Positions 23,815 to 35,800 of a stretch of 64,000 nt of DNA are shown here, one piece after another. Positions within the stretch are counted from its first letter, which is position 1. The number at the start of each line of letters is the position of its first letter. The translations under genes and the position numbers were made by a program. The DNA comes from Magnetococcus sp. PR-3 (lineage in GTDB: Bacteria; Pseudomonadota; Magnetococcia; Magnetococcales; Magnetococcaceae): NCBI RefSeq assembly GCF_036689865.1, contig NZ_JBAHUQ010000017.1, positions 51,260 to 115,259 on the forward strand, read 5' to 3'. Under the pieces are notes generated by a model, which was given only the letters and a program-made list of their open reading frames with translations, did not search any database and was not told where the DNA came from.

Positions 23815-26800
23815 ATGAAAAAGAATCGGTTTGTTCTAGAAGCGTTAGAAGAGCGTATTTTGCTGTCGGCTGATCTGATGCCGATGGTGGATACCGCAGA
23901 TCTGGATGATGCCACTCTGGATGCACTACCGCCTTCGGTACAGGAGATTATGACGCCTGTGCAGACCGCTTTGGCGGCCATCGATCCTGACTTAATTGAG
24001 CAGGCCAGTGATGGCAAAGAGAGTATTGAGTATCTGCCAGCTGACCGACTAAACCTGATTGAAGGGCTGGATGAATCCCTGCAGATGTTGGAGGGCAGCG
24101 CTCTAGAGGCGCAAACGCTGTTTAATGTGGATGAGGTGGCTGTCTTCACCGCACCTGAGCTTCACTTGGTGACCAATGACCCTGTTATTATTGAAGGGGC
24201 ATTGGTGGTTAATGAAGATCAAACCGTCAGTGGTATTGGGACCATTGAAGGCGATCTTTATAGTCGTGGGGTCATTGCGCCAGGCAACTCCCCTGGTATT
24301 TTAAATGTCGACAGTTTTACCCAGTTTGCCGATGGCATTTTGGAAATTGAACTGGCGGGCACCAGTGCGGGTGTGAGTGATGGCTATGACCAGATCAACG
24401 TCACCGGGTCAACGGTATTAGATGGTACGCTGAGTATCTCGTTGCTGGATGGTTTTACCCCGGAAGTGGGGCAGACGTTTGATATCCTCACCTTTGGTGA
24501 TATCTCTGGCACGTTTGATCATATTGAAGGCGCCTTTGGCTTTGGGGACGGCACCCTGTTCCTGGAGGTGGTGCGGTCGGAAGATCGCTTACAGCTGGTG
24601 GTCTCAGAAATCGCAGATATCGGCATTACCACCGGTAGTGATCTCCTCAACGATGCGTTGGGTGAATATTTTAATCTGGATTATTTAAAGTCACTGGATG
24701 TCCCTGTACTTGATGGCATTAGTGCCCAGATCCAACTCTCTGAATTCCTCTATCTTGAGGGATCATTCTCCTTTGAATATCTCAGTGGTCTAAGTGTCAC
24801 CGTTTCCACCGGTTTGCCGGGTAATGCGACAGATCTGGCCAGCACCTTTGCGGGACTACTGCCCGATGATTTCCAGTCCTTCCTGGATGATCTTGGTGCC
24901 GATGATCTGAGTACCCTGGAAAACGTAATGGTGGGTGGTTGGGGGATCACAGGCACCAATATCTCGGTCTTTATGGGAACAGGTGGGGCTTACCTGACCG
25001 ATAGTGATGGAGATGGTGATCTCAGTGATGAAACCGCCAATGGTAGCTCTGTTGGTTTGTGGATGGAGGATCTTGATATTGGTTTGAGTATGCTCAAGCC
25101 TACAGATCCTGCTTGGAGCCTGCTGAGTAAAAAACCCAGTTTTGTCGCCGCCAGTGCAAGCACAGATAATGTGCAGATGGTGGGGCTGCCTGCCTTTGAT
25201 CTGGGGATCGAAAATCTGCAAATTGCGGTCAATCATGGTTCGGAGTGGCCTTTGGGTTTGGGTAATCCGGTCATTGATTTTGCCAGCAGTTTTACCGGGG
25301 ATGATACCACCCCCGCAGGGTTGGCTTTGGGGGATACCGACCCGGTCTATTTGGCCTGGGATGGTAACCAGCGTATTGGGGCCAACTTTACCGCCACCAT
25401 GGAGCTCTCCAACTTTGTTTATGCCCGTGGAGATTTTGGGTTTGAAATGGGCCCTGCAAGCCGGGTCAACATTGCGACCGGTTTGCCCGCCAACATCACG
25501 CAGTTGATTGAGGATGGTTCCGATCTGGTGCCCTCTGTCATCTCTGACATGATTGATGGTCTAAGCGATGCTGGTGGTATGGGTGATCTGACCGACCTAT
25601 CTACCCTGGAAAATATTGAAGTTACCTCCATCTCCCTGGCGGCAAACAATGTACGGGCCTTTGTGGGGTTAAATGGCCCCCACTGGGTGGATGCCAACGG
25701 TAACGGCATTATTGATGAGGATGCCGATGGTCAGATTCTCGATAGTGAGTTTAATGGTGATGCCTTAGGGCTTGCCTTGGAGGATATGGCTCTGGGTGTG
25801 ACCATTATGACACCCACTTTGGCCGCACTGCCGGGGTTGGATGGGTTAATGCCTGAGTTTTATGCCTTTAAAGCCACCGCAGACAAGGCGGGGTTTGTGG
25901 GGCTGGATGGCATGACGGCGGAAGCGACGGATATCACCGTTCGGGTGAACGCCAGCTCGGGTTGGCCGGGGGATATCGGTGTACCGGTGATCGATTTTGC
26001 CAGCAGTTTTGCGGCTGAAGATTCCAACAATAATGGTGTGCTGGATGCGGGTGAAGATCTGAATGGTGACGGCATTTTGGATGCCGCAGGGTTCAAGATT
26101 AACACCGGTCATGGGGATGGTGTCTATATTGACCACTGGGGGAGTAATCTGCTCAGTGCCAGTGTTGGCAATATGGAGTTGAATATCATGGATGTATTGC
26201 ATCTGGGTGGCAGTTTTGCCATCGAGAAGGGCAATACGCATATGATGCAGATGGCTACCGGGTTCCCAGGTGATTTTACCACTATTATAGATGCCGCTGG
26301 GGATATCGTTAGTGAGATCCTGGGTTCTGATGAGATCGACCAGATCGCCAATATGGCGGTTGAAGTTCCGGTGGAGATGGAGGTGCTCACCATCGGGGCC
26401 AACAACCTAACCGGCTTTTTGGGGCTCAACGGTCCTTACTATGTCGATAGTGATGGCGATGGCGATATCGATGATGACGATATCCCAAATAATGAGGCCA
26501 TGGGTCTGACCCTGGGGGATACCAGCTTCGGTTTTGCGATGATGACCCCAACCCTGCCGTTGGTTGGAAATTTTACTCCCAAACTCATGGCAGCCAAAGC
26601 CAATGTGGGTGAAGTGGCCTTTGTGGGGATTGATGAGGTGGAACTGTCGGCCACCGACATTCAGCTGGATATCAACTATGGGGATGAGTGGTTCCCCAAT
26701 GATTATATTGAGTTTGGTCGCCCTACCATCAATTTTGAAGGGACCTTTGCTTCGGAAGATACCGATGGCGATGGGGTGCTGGATGAAGGGGAGGATACCG

Positions 26801-29800
26801 ATGGTGATGGTAAACTGGATCCAGTGGGTCTGGAGATCTTTACCGGCAGTGACCCTGTTTACCTGGATTATGATGGCAACTTCCGTATTGGGGCTTCACT
26901 GGGGAACGCCACCTTAAAGCTCAGTGAGTTTTTCTATGTCAGTGGGGGCATGGCCTTTGAGTATGGTCCCTCCTTCATGGCGGTGGTGGATACTGGGGTG
27001 CCTGGTGAAATCGCCAATGCGTTGGGTAATGTTGAAGCGCTGGTTGCCGATGCCGCACCGGAAATTCAGCAGATTTTTGACCTGCTCAATATTGATCCAA
27101 CCCTGGCGACCATTACCCACGAAGTCTCCTCCTTTACCCTGTCTGGTTATAACCTTAACGCCTTTGTTGGACTGGGTGGTCCCTACTTGGAGGACACCAA
27201 TGGTGATGGGGTCACCGATCTGAACGACACCCCCAATGACAATGCCATGGGGTGGCGGGCGGCGGATCTAGACTTCTCCATGGGCTATTATGCCTCTACC
27301 AGTCCTGTCTTTGACTTAGTGGCCACCGCTCTACAGGCCCTGGGTCTGCCCACCATTGTGGGTAAGTTGGCGCGTCCACAGTATGTGTCGGTCTATGCCC
27401 ATGCAGGGGAAGCAGGGCTTGTTGGGTTTGAGGATTACATCCAGTACCAGGGGCAGGGGTTTGACTTTGGTTTCAACATGGGTGTGCCACTGACGGTTGG
27501 CAACCTCTTTAACATGAACTTTGCCATTGATTGGAAAAAAACCCACCCCGATACCGATGGCGACGGCCAAGCTGGGCTGTTGTTGGATATGCCTGGTGAT
27601 CCGGCCTACTTTGATTTTTCGGGCAACTATCTAACCGCTGAGCTGCATCGGGTCACCCTGACCATTGCTGATTTTATTCAATATTACGGCAGCTATAACT
27701 TTACGGTTGGAGAGTCTTTTCTTGGGGAGTGGAACACGGGGATCACTAGTGATACCTCAGACTTGTTCCGGGCATCGGTCGAGTCTCTGGTTGGTCCTGA
27801 ACATGCGGATACCATTGCCGGTATTTTTGGTAACTATGGTGAAACTGTCGTCTCTGGTATGAATTCGGCGACCATTGGTGCCTCTAACTTACAAGCCTTT
27901 GTGGGTATCGGCCCCTATTTCATCGACAGCGATGGTGATGGGGATGTCGATGATGAGGATGAGCGTAATCCTGATGCGGTTGGTTTGGTGTTGGATGATG
28001 TGGATATGGGCTTTATGGCGTCCCGCCTGGATTGGGCTGAGATGCTGCCGGTGCTTTCGTTTTTTCTACCGAAATTTTATAGCTTCCACTCCACCGCTGG
28101 AAAAGTGGGCTTTGTCGGGTTGGATGATTTCCAATTAGAAGCCAATAATCTGGAAATTTCTGTCAACACGGCGCTGGTCGATCTTATTCCCACATGGGTT
28201 CCTACGCTGAACTATGCTGCCTCGTTCCCGGAAGATGCCGAAGCAGGAACCCCGACCGGTATTGCCATTCCCACCGGTTTTGACCCTGTTATTATCGATT
28301 TTGAAGGGGAGCTGCTCCGTGCTGAGGTGGGGGATGCTCTGCTCAAGGTGGGTGAATTTTTACACCTATCCGGTGGTTTTACCTTTGAACGTGGTCCCAA
28401 ACATAAGGTGACGGTGGATACGGGGCTTAACCTGTCGTTGCTGGAGAGCTTTGGTATCGAACCGACCTTTGAGCTCGAGTTGGAGACCATGACCATTGGA
28501 GCCTCTAACCTGAGCGCTTTTGTTGGGGTAGGGGATTACTTTCAGGATACCAATGGCGATGGCTATTACCGCGAAGATGATCTGCGCAATACCGATGCCG
28601 CAGGTCTGGTCATTGATGATCTGGATGTCGGCGTTATCATCGCGACCCCCGCCTTGTTGGGAGCTGTAAGTCTGCCTGCTGGGTTGGATGCCTTTATGGA
28701 TGCGGCCAAACCCAAATTTGTGGCCATTCATGGCGATGCTGAAAAGGTGGGGCTGACGGGTACTGGGGATGATGTCAAGCTGGAGGCCAATAACATTCAG
28801 GTGGACCTGAATATCAGTACCGTTAGCCTGCCCGGTGCCAATACCCATGTGAAGTGGGCGGATAGTTTTGAAGGGGATGATGAAACCCCCACTGGTTTTG
28901 CGGTGCGTGCAGGTAGTGATTTTGTCTACATAGACCATAACGAATTTCTTATGCGGGCCTCCGTTGATAAGGCGATGCTGAAGATCTCCGACTTTATATT
29001 CCTGTCGGGGAATTTTGCCTTTGAACGGGCTGATGTTGCCACGCCGATGTTTATTGAAACCGGCTTTGATGAGGTTCCTGATTTCACCACCATGCTTACC
29101 GGCATGACCATTGGTGGTAGTGACATTAATGCCTTTGTCGGGATGGGTCCCTATTTTGAAGATACCAATGAAGATGGTTGGTATGACAAAGATACCGATG
29201 ATTTTAACAGCGACGGCAACGCCATCGGTTTGGTGTTGGAGGATCTTGATTTTGGTATTGGTCTGTTTAAATCCACCGATCTAGGCCCCTTTACCTATCT
29301 GCCTATGGCCCCCACCTTCTTAGCCATGAAGGCTGAAACAGGGCGTATTGGTACGGTAGGTATGGGCGATATCTCGATCGGTGTGGACCGGGTCGAGATC
29401 CAAGCCAATACCACCTTAATGCCAGGGTTGCCCCCACCGCTGGCCCTGGCTCTGACACTGCCTTCCATTAATTTTGCGAAATCCTTAGAGAGTTCTGAGG
29501 GGGCTAATGATGGGGCGTTTGAACTGAAAACCGGCACCATGGCCGCCCCGATGGAGCTGGATTTTTCATCCGAGTTAATGTTGGCCTCCTTGGTGGGGGC
29601 ACAAGCGCGTGTTATGGGGTCGGTCTTCTTAAACGGCAACCTGTTGTTTGAAAAAGGTGCCACCCGTGACTTTAAGCTCAGTGACGGCACCACCAAAACC
29701 CTGACCAGTACAGTGCTGGCCATGAGCGATGTAACCGGTTTTGCCGGGGTGAATGGTCCCTATGTGGAGGATACCGATGGGGATGGGGCCATTACCGATG

Positions 29801-32800
29801 CCGATGAGCGTAATGAAGATGCTGCCGGTTTCTCTTTAGAGGATGTGGATGGGGCCATTGCCCTGTTCCGTTCGACAGAGTTGCTGGACCCCGCGGCCTT
29901 TATTGCCGCTAAACTGGATGTAAACAGCGTTGGGTTAGTTGGTATTGATGCGGTGGAGTTGGAGGCCAACAATATTTCGCTGGCCATGAATTTGGGGGTA
30001 AGCCTGACCGCACCTTCTGGCACCGTCATCGATTTTGAAAACAGCTTCCCTGCTGAGAGTGATACGGACAGTGATGGGGATGGCAAAATCGACCCTGTGG
30101 GTTATGAAATCGCCCCGGGTGGTGAATCCATCTATTTGGATTTTGATGGTAATAAACGCTTTGAGTTTGTCCTTCCCGATGCACACCTGACGGTTTCTGA
30201 CTTTATCCATGCCAGTGGCAACCTGCTGATCGAAATGGGCGCTAAACAGCGGGTTACCATCGGTACCGGCCTGCCGGGTAACATCACCGATATCATCAGT
30301 AACGCAGGTGATCTGCTGCCCGATGCCATCGGCGATTTCGTGGATGGTTTAAGTGACATGGTAGGGGCGGGGGATCTCACCGACCTCTCGACCCTGGAGA
30401 ATATTGAAGTCTCCACCATGAACTTCAGTATGAGCAACGTCACCGCCTATGCCGGCATGGGGGCCATCCCCGACTTTGTAGGGGCTGAGAGTGATTTTGT
30501 TGGGGTGCGACTGGAAGATCTGGACTTCGGTATGTCCATCTTCAAACCCACCGTTGGGCAGTTCCCTGGTTTAAGCAAGCTGATCCCCACCTTCTATGCC
30601 GCCAAAGCTGAGGCCACCAATGTGGGCTTAGTGGGGATGGATGATATTCTGGAAGCCAATATCGGCCGTGCCACCCTTACCCTGAACCATGGGGATAGCT
30701 GGCCCGGTGGCTTTGGGCCGCCCGTGATTGATTTTGCCTCCAGCTTTGCCGCAGAAACCGATGAAGATAGCGATGGTGACGGCAAGCTTGACCCCATGGG
30801 GTATGAGATTGAGACCCTGAATGACTCCATCTATCTGGATTGGGATGGTAATCAGCGTATTGGGGTTAGCATAACCGATGCCCAGTTGACCATTGCTGAC
30901 TTTATCCATGTCAGTGGCAATATGGCTTTTGAAATGGGGCCCCAGACCCGTGTCAACATTGGTACCGGGTTACCCGGTAATATCACCGACATCATCTCTA
31001 ATGCTGGGGATCTGCTGCCTCAATCCATTAAGGATTTTGTAGATAATCTCAGCGACATGGTGGGGGCGGGGGATCTGACTGATCTCTCCACCCTGGAGAA
31101 TATTGACGTTACCTCCATGACCCTGGGCATGTCCAACGTCACCGCCTATGCCGGTGTGGGCGGTCCCCTGAAGATTACCGATGCCGACGGCAATGAGGTA
31201 ATCAATGATGACTTTGTGGGTGTGGCCCTGGAAGATACCGACTTTGCCATGGCCATTTTGGAGCCCACCTTGGGCTCCCTGCCTGGGTTGGATGGTCTGA
31301 TCCCCACATTCTACGCCGCCAAAGCTGAGGCCACCAATGTGGGGCTGCACGGCTTTGAGGATATTCTGGATGCCGATATTGGCAGTGCCACCCTGACCTT
31401 TAACCATGGGGATGAGTGGCCCGGTGGCTTTGGTCCGCCGGTAGTGGACTTTACCACCAGCTGGCCTGCTGAGGGTGAAGGGGATGATGCTGACCAGGAT
31501 GGCAAGATTGATCCCATGGGGCTGGAGGTCAAAACTGGGGCAGATCCGGTCTATATCGATTGGGATGGCAACCAGCGCATTGGGGTGAACATTCACAATG
31601 CCAGCTGGTCTTTGGCCAACTTTGTTCACATGCGTGGAGATATGGCCTTTGAGATGGGTCCCCAGACTCGGGTCAACATCGCCACTGGTTTCCCTGCCAA
31701 CATTACCGAACTGATCTCCATGGGTTCGGATCTGCTACCCCAATCCATCAAGGATATGATTGATGGGTTGAGCGATCTGGCCGGGGTGGGGGATCTAACC
31801 GATCTGTCGACCTTTGAAAATATTGATGTCACCTCCATCTCCTTAGCCGCCAACAATGTACGCGCCTTTGTGGGGTTGAATGGCCCCCACTGGGTGGATG
31901 CCGATGGCGATGGCATGATCGGAGAAGATGCCGACGGTAAGATCCTCGATAGTGAATATAATGAGGATGCAGTAGGTCTGGCCATCGAAGATATGTCCAT
32001 GGGGCTGGTGGTGATGCAGCCCACCCTTGCGGGTCTACCTGGTCTGGATGGGGTGTTGCCAGAGTTCTACGCCTTTAAAGCCGAGGTGGATAAGGCGGGC
32101 TTTGTGGGGCTGGATGGGCTGACGGCTGAAGCTGAGGATATTGTTATTCGGGTGAATACCAGCTCTGGCTGGCCCGGTGGCTTTGCGGTGCCGGTTATTG
32201 ATTTTGTGAGTAGCTTCCCATCCGAAGATACCAACGACAACGGGCTGTTGGATGAGGGGGAGGATGCCAACGGTGATGGTCTGTTGGATAAAGCTGGATT
32301 CAAGATCTCCACGGGTGGTGGAGATGGGGTCTATATTGACCACTGGGGCAGTGATCTGATCAGCGCCAGTGTGGGCAATATGGAGCTGAATATCATGGAT
32401 GTGTTGCACCTCTCTGGCAGTTTTGCCATTGAAAAGGGCAATACCCATATGATGCAAATGGCCACCGGCTTCCCCGGTGACTTTACCAACCTCATCGATA
32501 TCGCTGGGGATGTGGTCAGCGAGATTTTTGATGCAGAGATTATCGATACCATTGCCAACATGGCTGTGCAGGTGCCGGTGGAGATGGAGACCCTGACCAT
32601 TGGGGCTTCCAACCTGACGGGTTTCTTGGGCTTAAATGGTCCCTATTGGGTGGATACTGATGGGGATGGGGATATCGACGACGATGATGAGCGCAACGTT
32701 GAGGCGTTGGGGCTGGCTCTAAGCGATACCAGCTTTGGCTTTGCCCTTATGACCCCTAATCTGCCCTTTGTGGCCGACATGTTCCCCAAAATGTTTGCCG

Positions 32801-35800
32801 CAAAAGCCCGTGTAGGTGAAGTGGCTTTGGTGGGGATGGATGGTATTGAGCTGGCTGCTCGGGATATTACCCTGGAGGTCAACTATGGGGATCTGTGGTT
32901 AAAGGATTTACCGATCAACCTGGGACGTCCCACCATCAATTTTGCCGACACCTTCCAGGCGGAAGATGCCAATGGTAACGGTCTTTTGGATGAGGGCGAA
33001 GATGCGGATGGAGATGGCAAGCTGGACCCCATGGGGTTGGAGGTTCTGACAGGCAGTGACCCGGTCTATTTGGATTTTGATGGGAATTTCCGCATCGGTG
33101 CCCAGCTGGGTCAGGCGGTTATTAATATTCAGGATATTTTCTATTTAAGCGGTGGCTTTGCCTTTGAATATGGTCCTTCCTTCATGGCACGGGTCAATAC
33201 CGGTATTCCCCAGGAGTTGACGGAACCTCTGGGTGACATCGGTCAAATTATTGCGGGGCTGGATCCTGAGCTGCAAGCCATTGCGGACCTTCTTCAGATC
33301 GATCCGACCCTCTCTACCATCGCTATGGAGGTGGCCTCCTTCACCCTAACCGGCACCAATATCAACATGTTTGCCGGTATGGGCCCCTATCTGGTCGATA
33401 CCAATGGCGATGGGGTGACCGATTTTGATGATGAATTTAATGAAAATGCCATCGGTCTGGTGGCGGCAGATGTGGACTTTGGCATGGGCTACTTTGCCTC
33501 CACCAGTCCCATCTTTGATGTGCTGGCCCTGGTTCTTAATGCTGTCGGTGTACCCAACTTTGTCGGTAAGTTGGTGCGTCCTCAGTTTGTCTCTGCTTAT
33601 GCGCATGCTGGTGAAGTGGGCATGGTGGGGCTGGATGACTACATTCAGTTTGCCGGTGAGGGGCTGAACTTTGACTTTAACTGGGGTACACCCATACCTA
33701 CCCCTGTGGGTGGGGTGCTGACCTCCATCAATTGGGAAAAAACCTTCCCCGATGAGGATGGGGATGGCCAAGCCGGGATGGAGCTAAAAACCGGCAGTAC
33801 ACCTATGTATCTGGATGCCAAAGGTCTGTTGGCCTCAGTAGAGGTGGAGCGCGGCATCTTCAGTCTTGGGCAGTTTATCCACCTTTCTGGTGGGTTTAAG
33901 CTCTCTGCTGGTCCCACCTACATGGCCAATTGGCGCACCAGTTTGACCTCGGATATCAGTGATCTGATTAAATCGGCGGTGGATTCCGTCGCTGGGGATT
34001 ATGCCCAGGATGTCGAGGATTTCTTTGGTGGTTATGGTCAGATTGTCCGTTCCGAGATGTACACCATCAGCTTTGGGGCCAGTAATCTGGAGGCCTTTGT
34101 GGGCTTAGGTCCCTACTTTGTCGACAGCGATGAAGATGGTGATATCGATGATGATGATGTGCGTGGGGAAGATGCCGTCGGTCTGGTGCTGGATGACCTA
34201 GATTTTGGCATGCTCTTCTCCTCGCCCTTGTTGGGCAATGTCTTACCCCCATTACAGCTAATTCTCCCTAGCTTTATTACCGTTCAGGGCATGGCCAATA
34301 AGGTGGGCTTTGTAGGGCTGGATGATTTCCAGCTGGAAGCCAGCAATGCCGAGTTTGGTGTCAACATTGGTATGTCCCCCGCAATCGGTCCCGATTGGCA
34401 GCCTGCCATCGACTTCCAGTCCAGCTTCCCCGCCGATGAAGAGGTAGGGACTCCCGCTGGATATGCGTTGGATATTGGTGGGGATGAACTGCTGCTGGAT
34501 TTTGAAGGCAAGTTAGAATATGCCCATGTGGATGAGGCGCTGCTGCGGGTTGGTGAGTTTTTACACCTCTCCGGTGGTTTCCACTTTGAAAGGGGTTCTC
34601 GTACCAAGGTTGATGTGGATTTAGGTATTCCTTCTACCCTCACCGAATGGGCCGGGCACGACGGCACCATGGAGATGGAGATGGAGGAGATGACCATCGG
34701 GGCCTCCGACATCAACGCCTTTGTTGGGGTTGGGGATTACTTCCAGGATACCGATGGCGATGGTCGCTATACCGAGCTGGATGAACGCAATGAAGATGCC
34801 GTGGGTCTGGTGATCGATGACATAGATGTGGGCATCGCCATGATGACCCCCACCTTGCTCTCCGGTGCCAGTTCTATTATCGGTGCCATTGCACCCAAAT
34901 TTGTGGGCATCCATGCCGAAGCCGATAAGGTGGGATTGGTCGGTGGTGGGGATGTTCTGGTGCTGGAGGCCAATAACATTCGGGTGGATGCCAACCTCAG
35001 TACGGTGGCGCTACCTGGGGTGACCTCCCACATCAAGTGGGCTGACAGCTTTGTGGGTGAAGATGGCGCACCAGATGGATTTGCGGTGAACACTGGTGGT
35101 GGGGCCGATGTTTATCTGGATGCCAACGAATATCTGTTGAGAGCCTCAGTCGATCAGGCAATGTTGAAAGTTGCCGACTTTATGTTCCTGTCCGGTAACT
35201 TTGCCTTTGAGCGGGCTAATATAGGTACCCCGCTGATTGTAGAGACCGGTCTAGATGAGATCCCCGACATCTCCATGCTGATGGGGGCTATGACCATTGG
35301 TGGTAGCGACATCAACGCCTTTGTGGGTATGGGTCCCTACTTTGAGGATACCAATGGTGACGGTTGGTTTGACCGTGAAACCGATACCTTTAATGCCGAT
35401 GGTCATGCCGTAGGCCTGGTGTTGGATGATCTGGATTTTGGCATCGCCCTGATGAAACCGGCGGATTTAGGTCCCTTCGCCTATCTGCCGGTCATACCTA
35501 CCTTCTTAAGTATGAAGGCCCAGACCGGTCGTATCGGTACCGTGGGTATGGGGGAGATTGAGCTGGGCGTGGATTCTATCGAACTTCAGGCCAACACCAC
35601 CATTCTGCCCAATATCCCCCCCCTGGCGGCGGCGGCTCTTACCCTGCCAGCGGTTAACTTCTCCAAATCTCTGGAGAGTAGCGAAGGGGCCAATGATGGG
35701 GTGTTTGAGATCAAGACCGGCACCACCGCAGCCCCCATAGAAATTGATTTCTCCTCAGAACTGATGCTGGCCTCTCTGGTGGGGGCCCAAGCCCGTCTGA

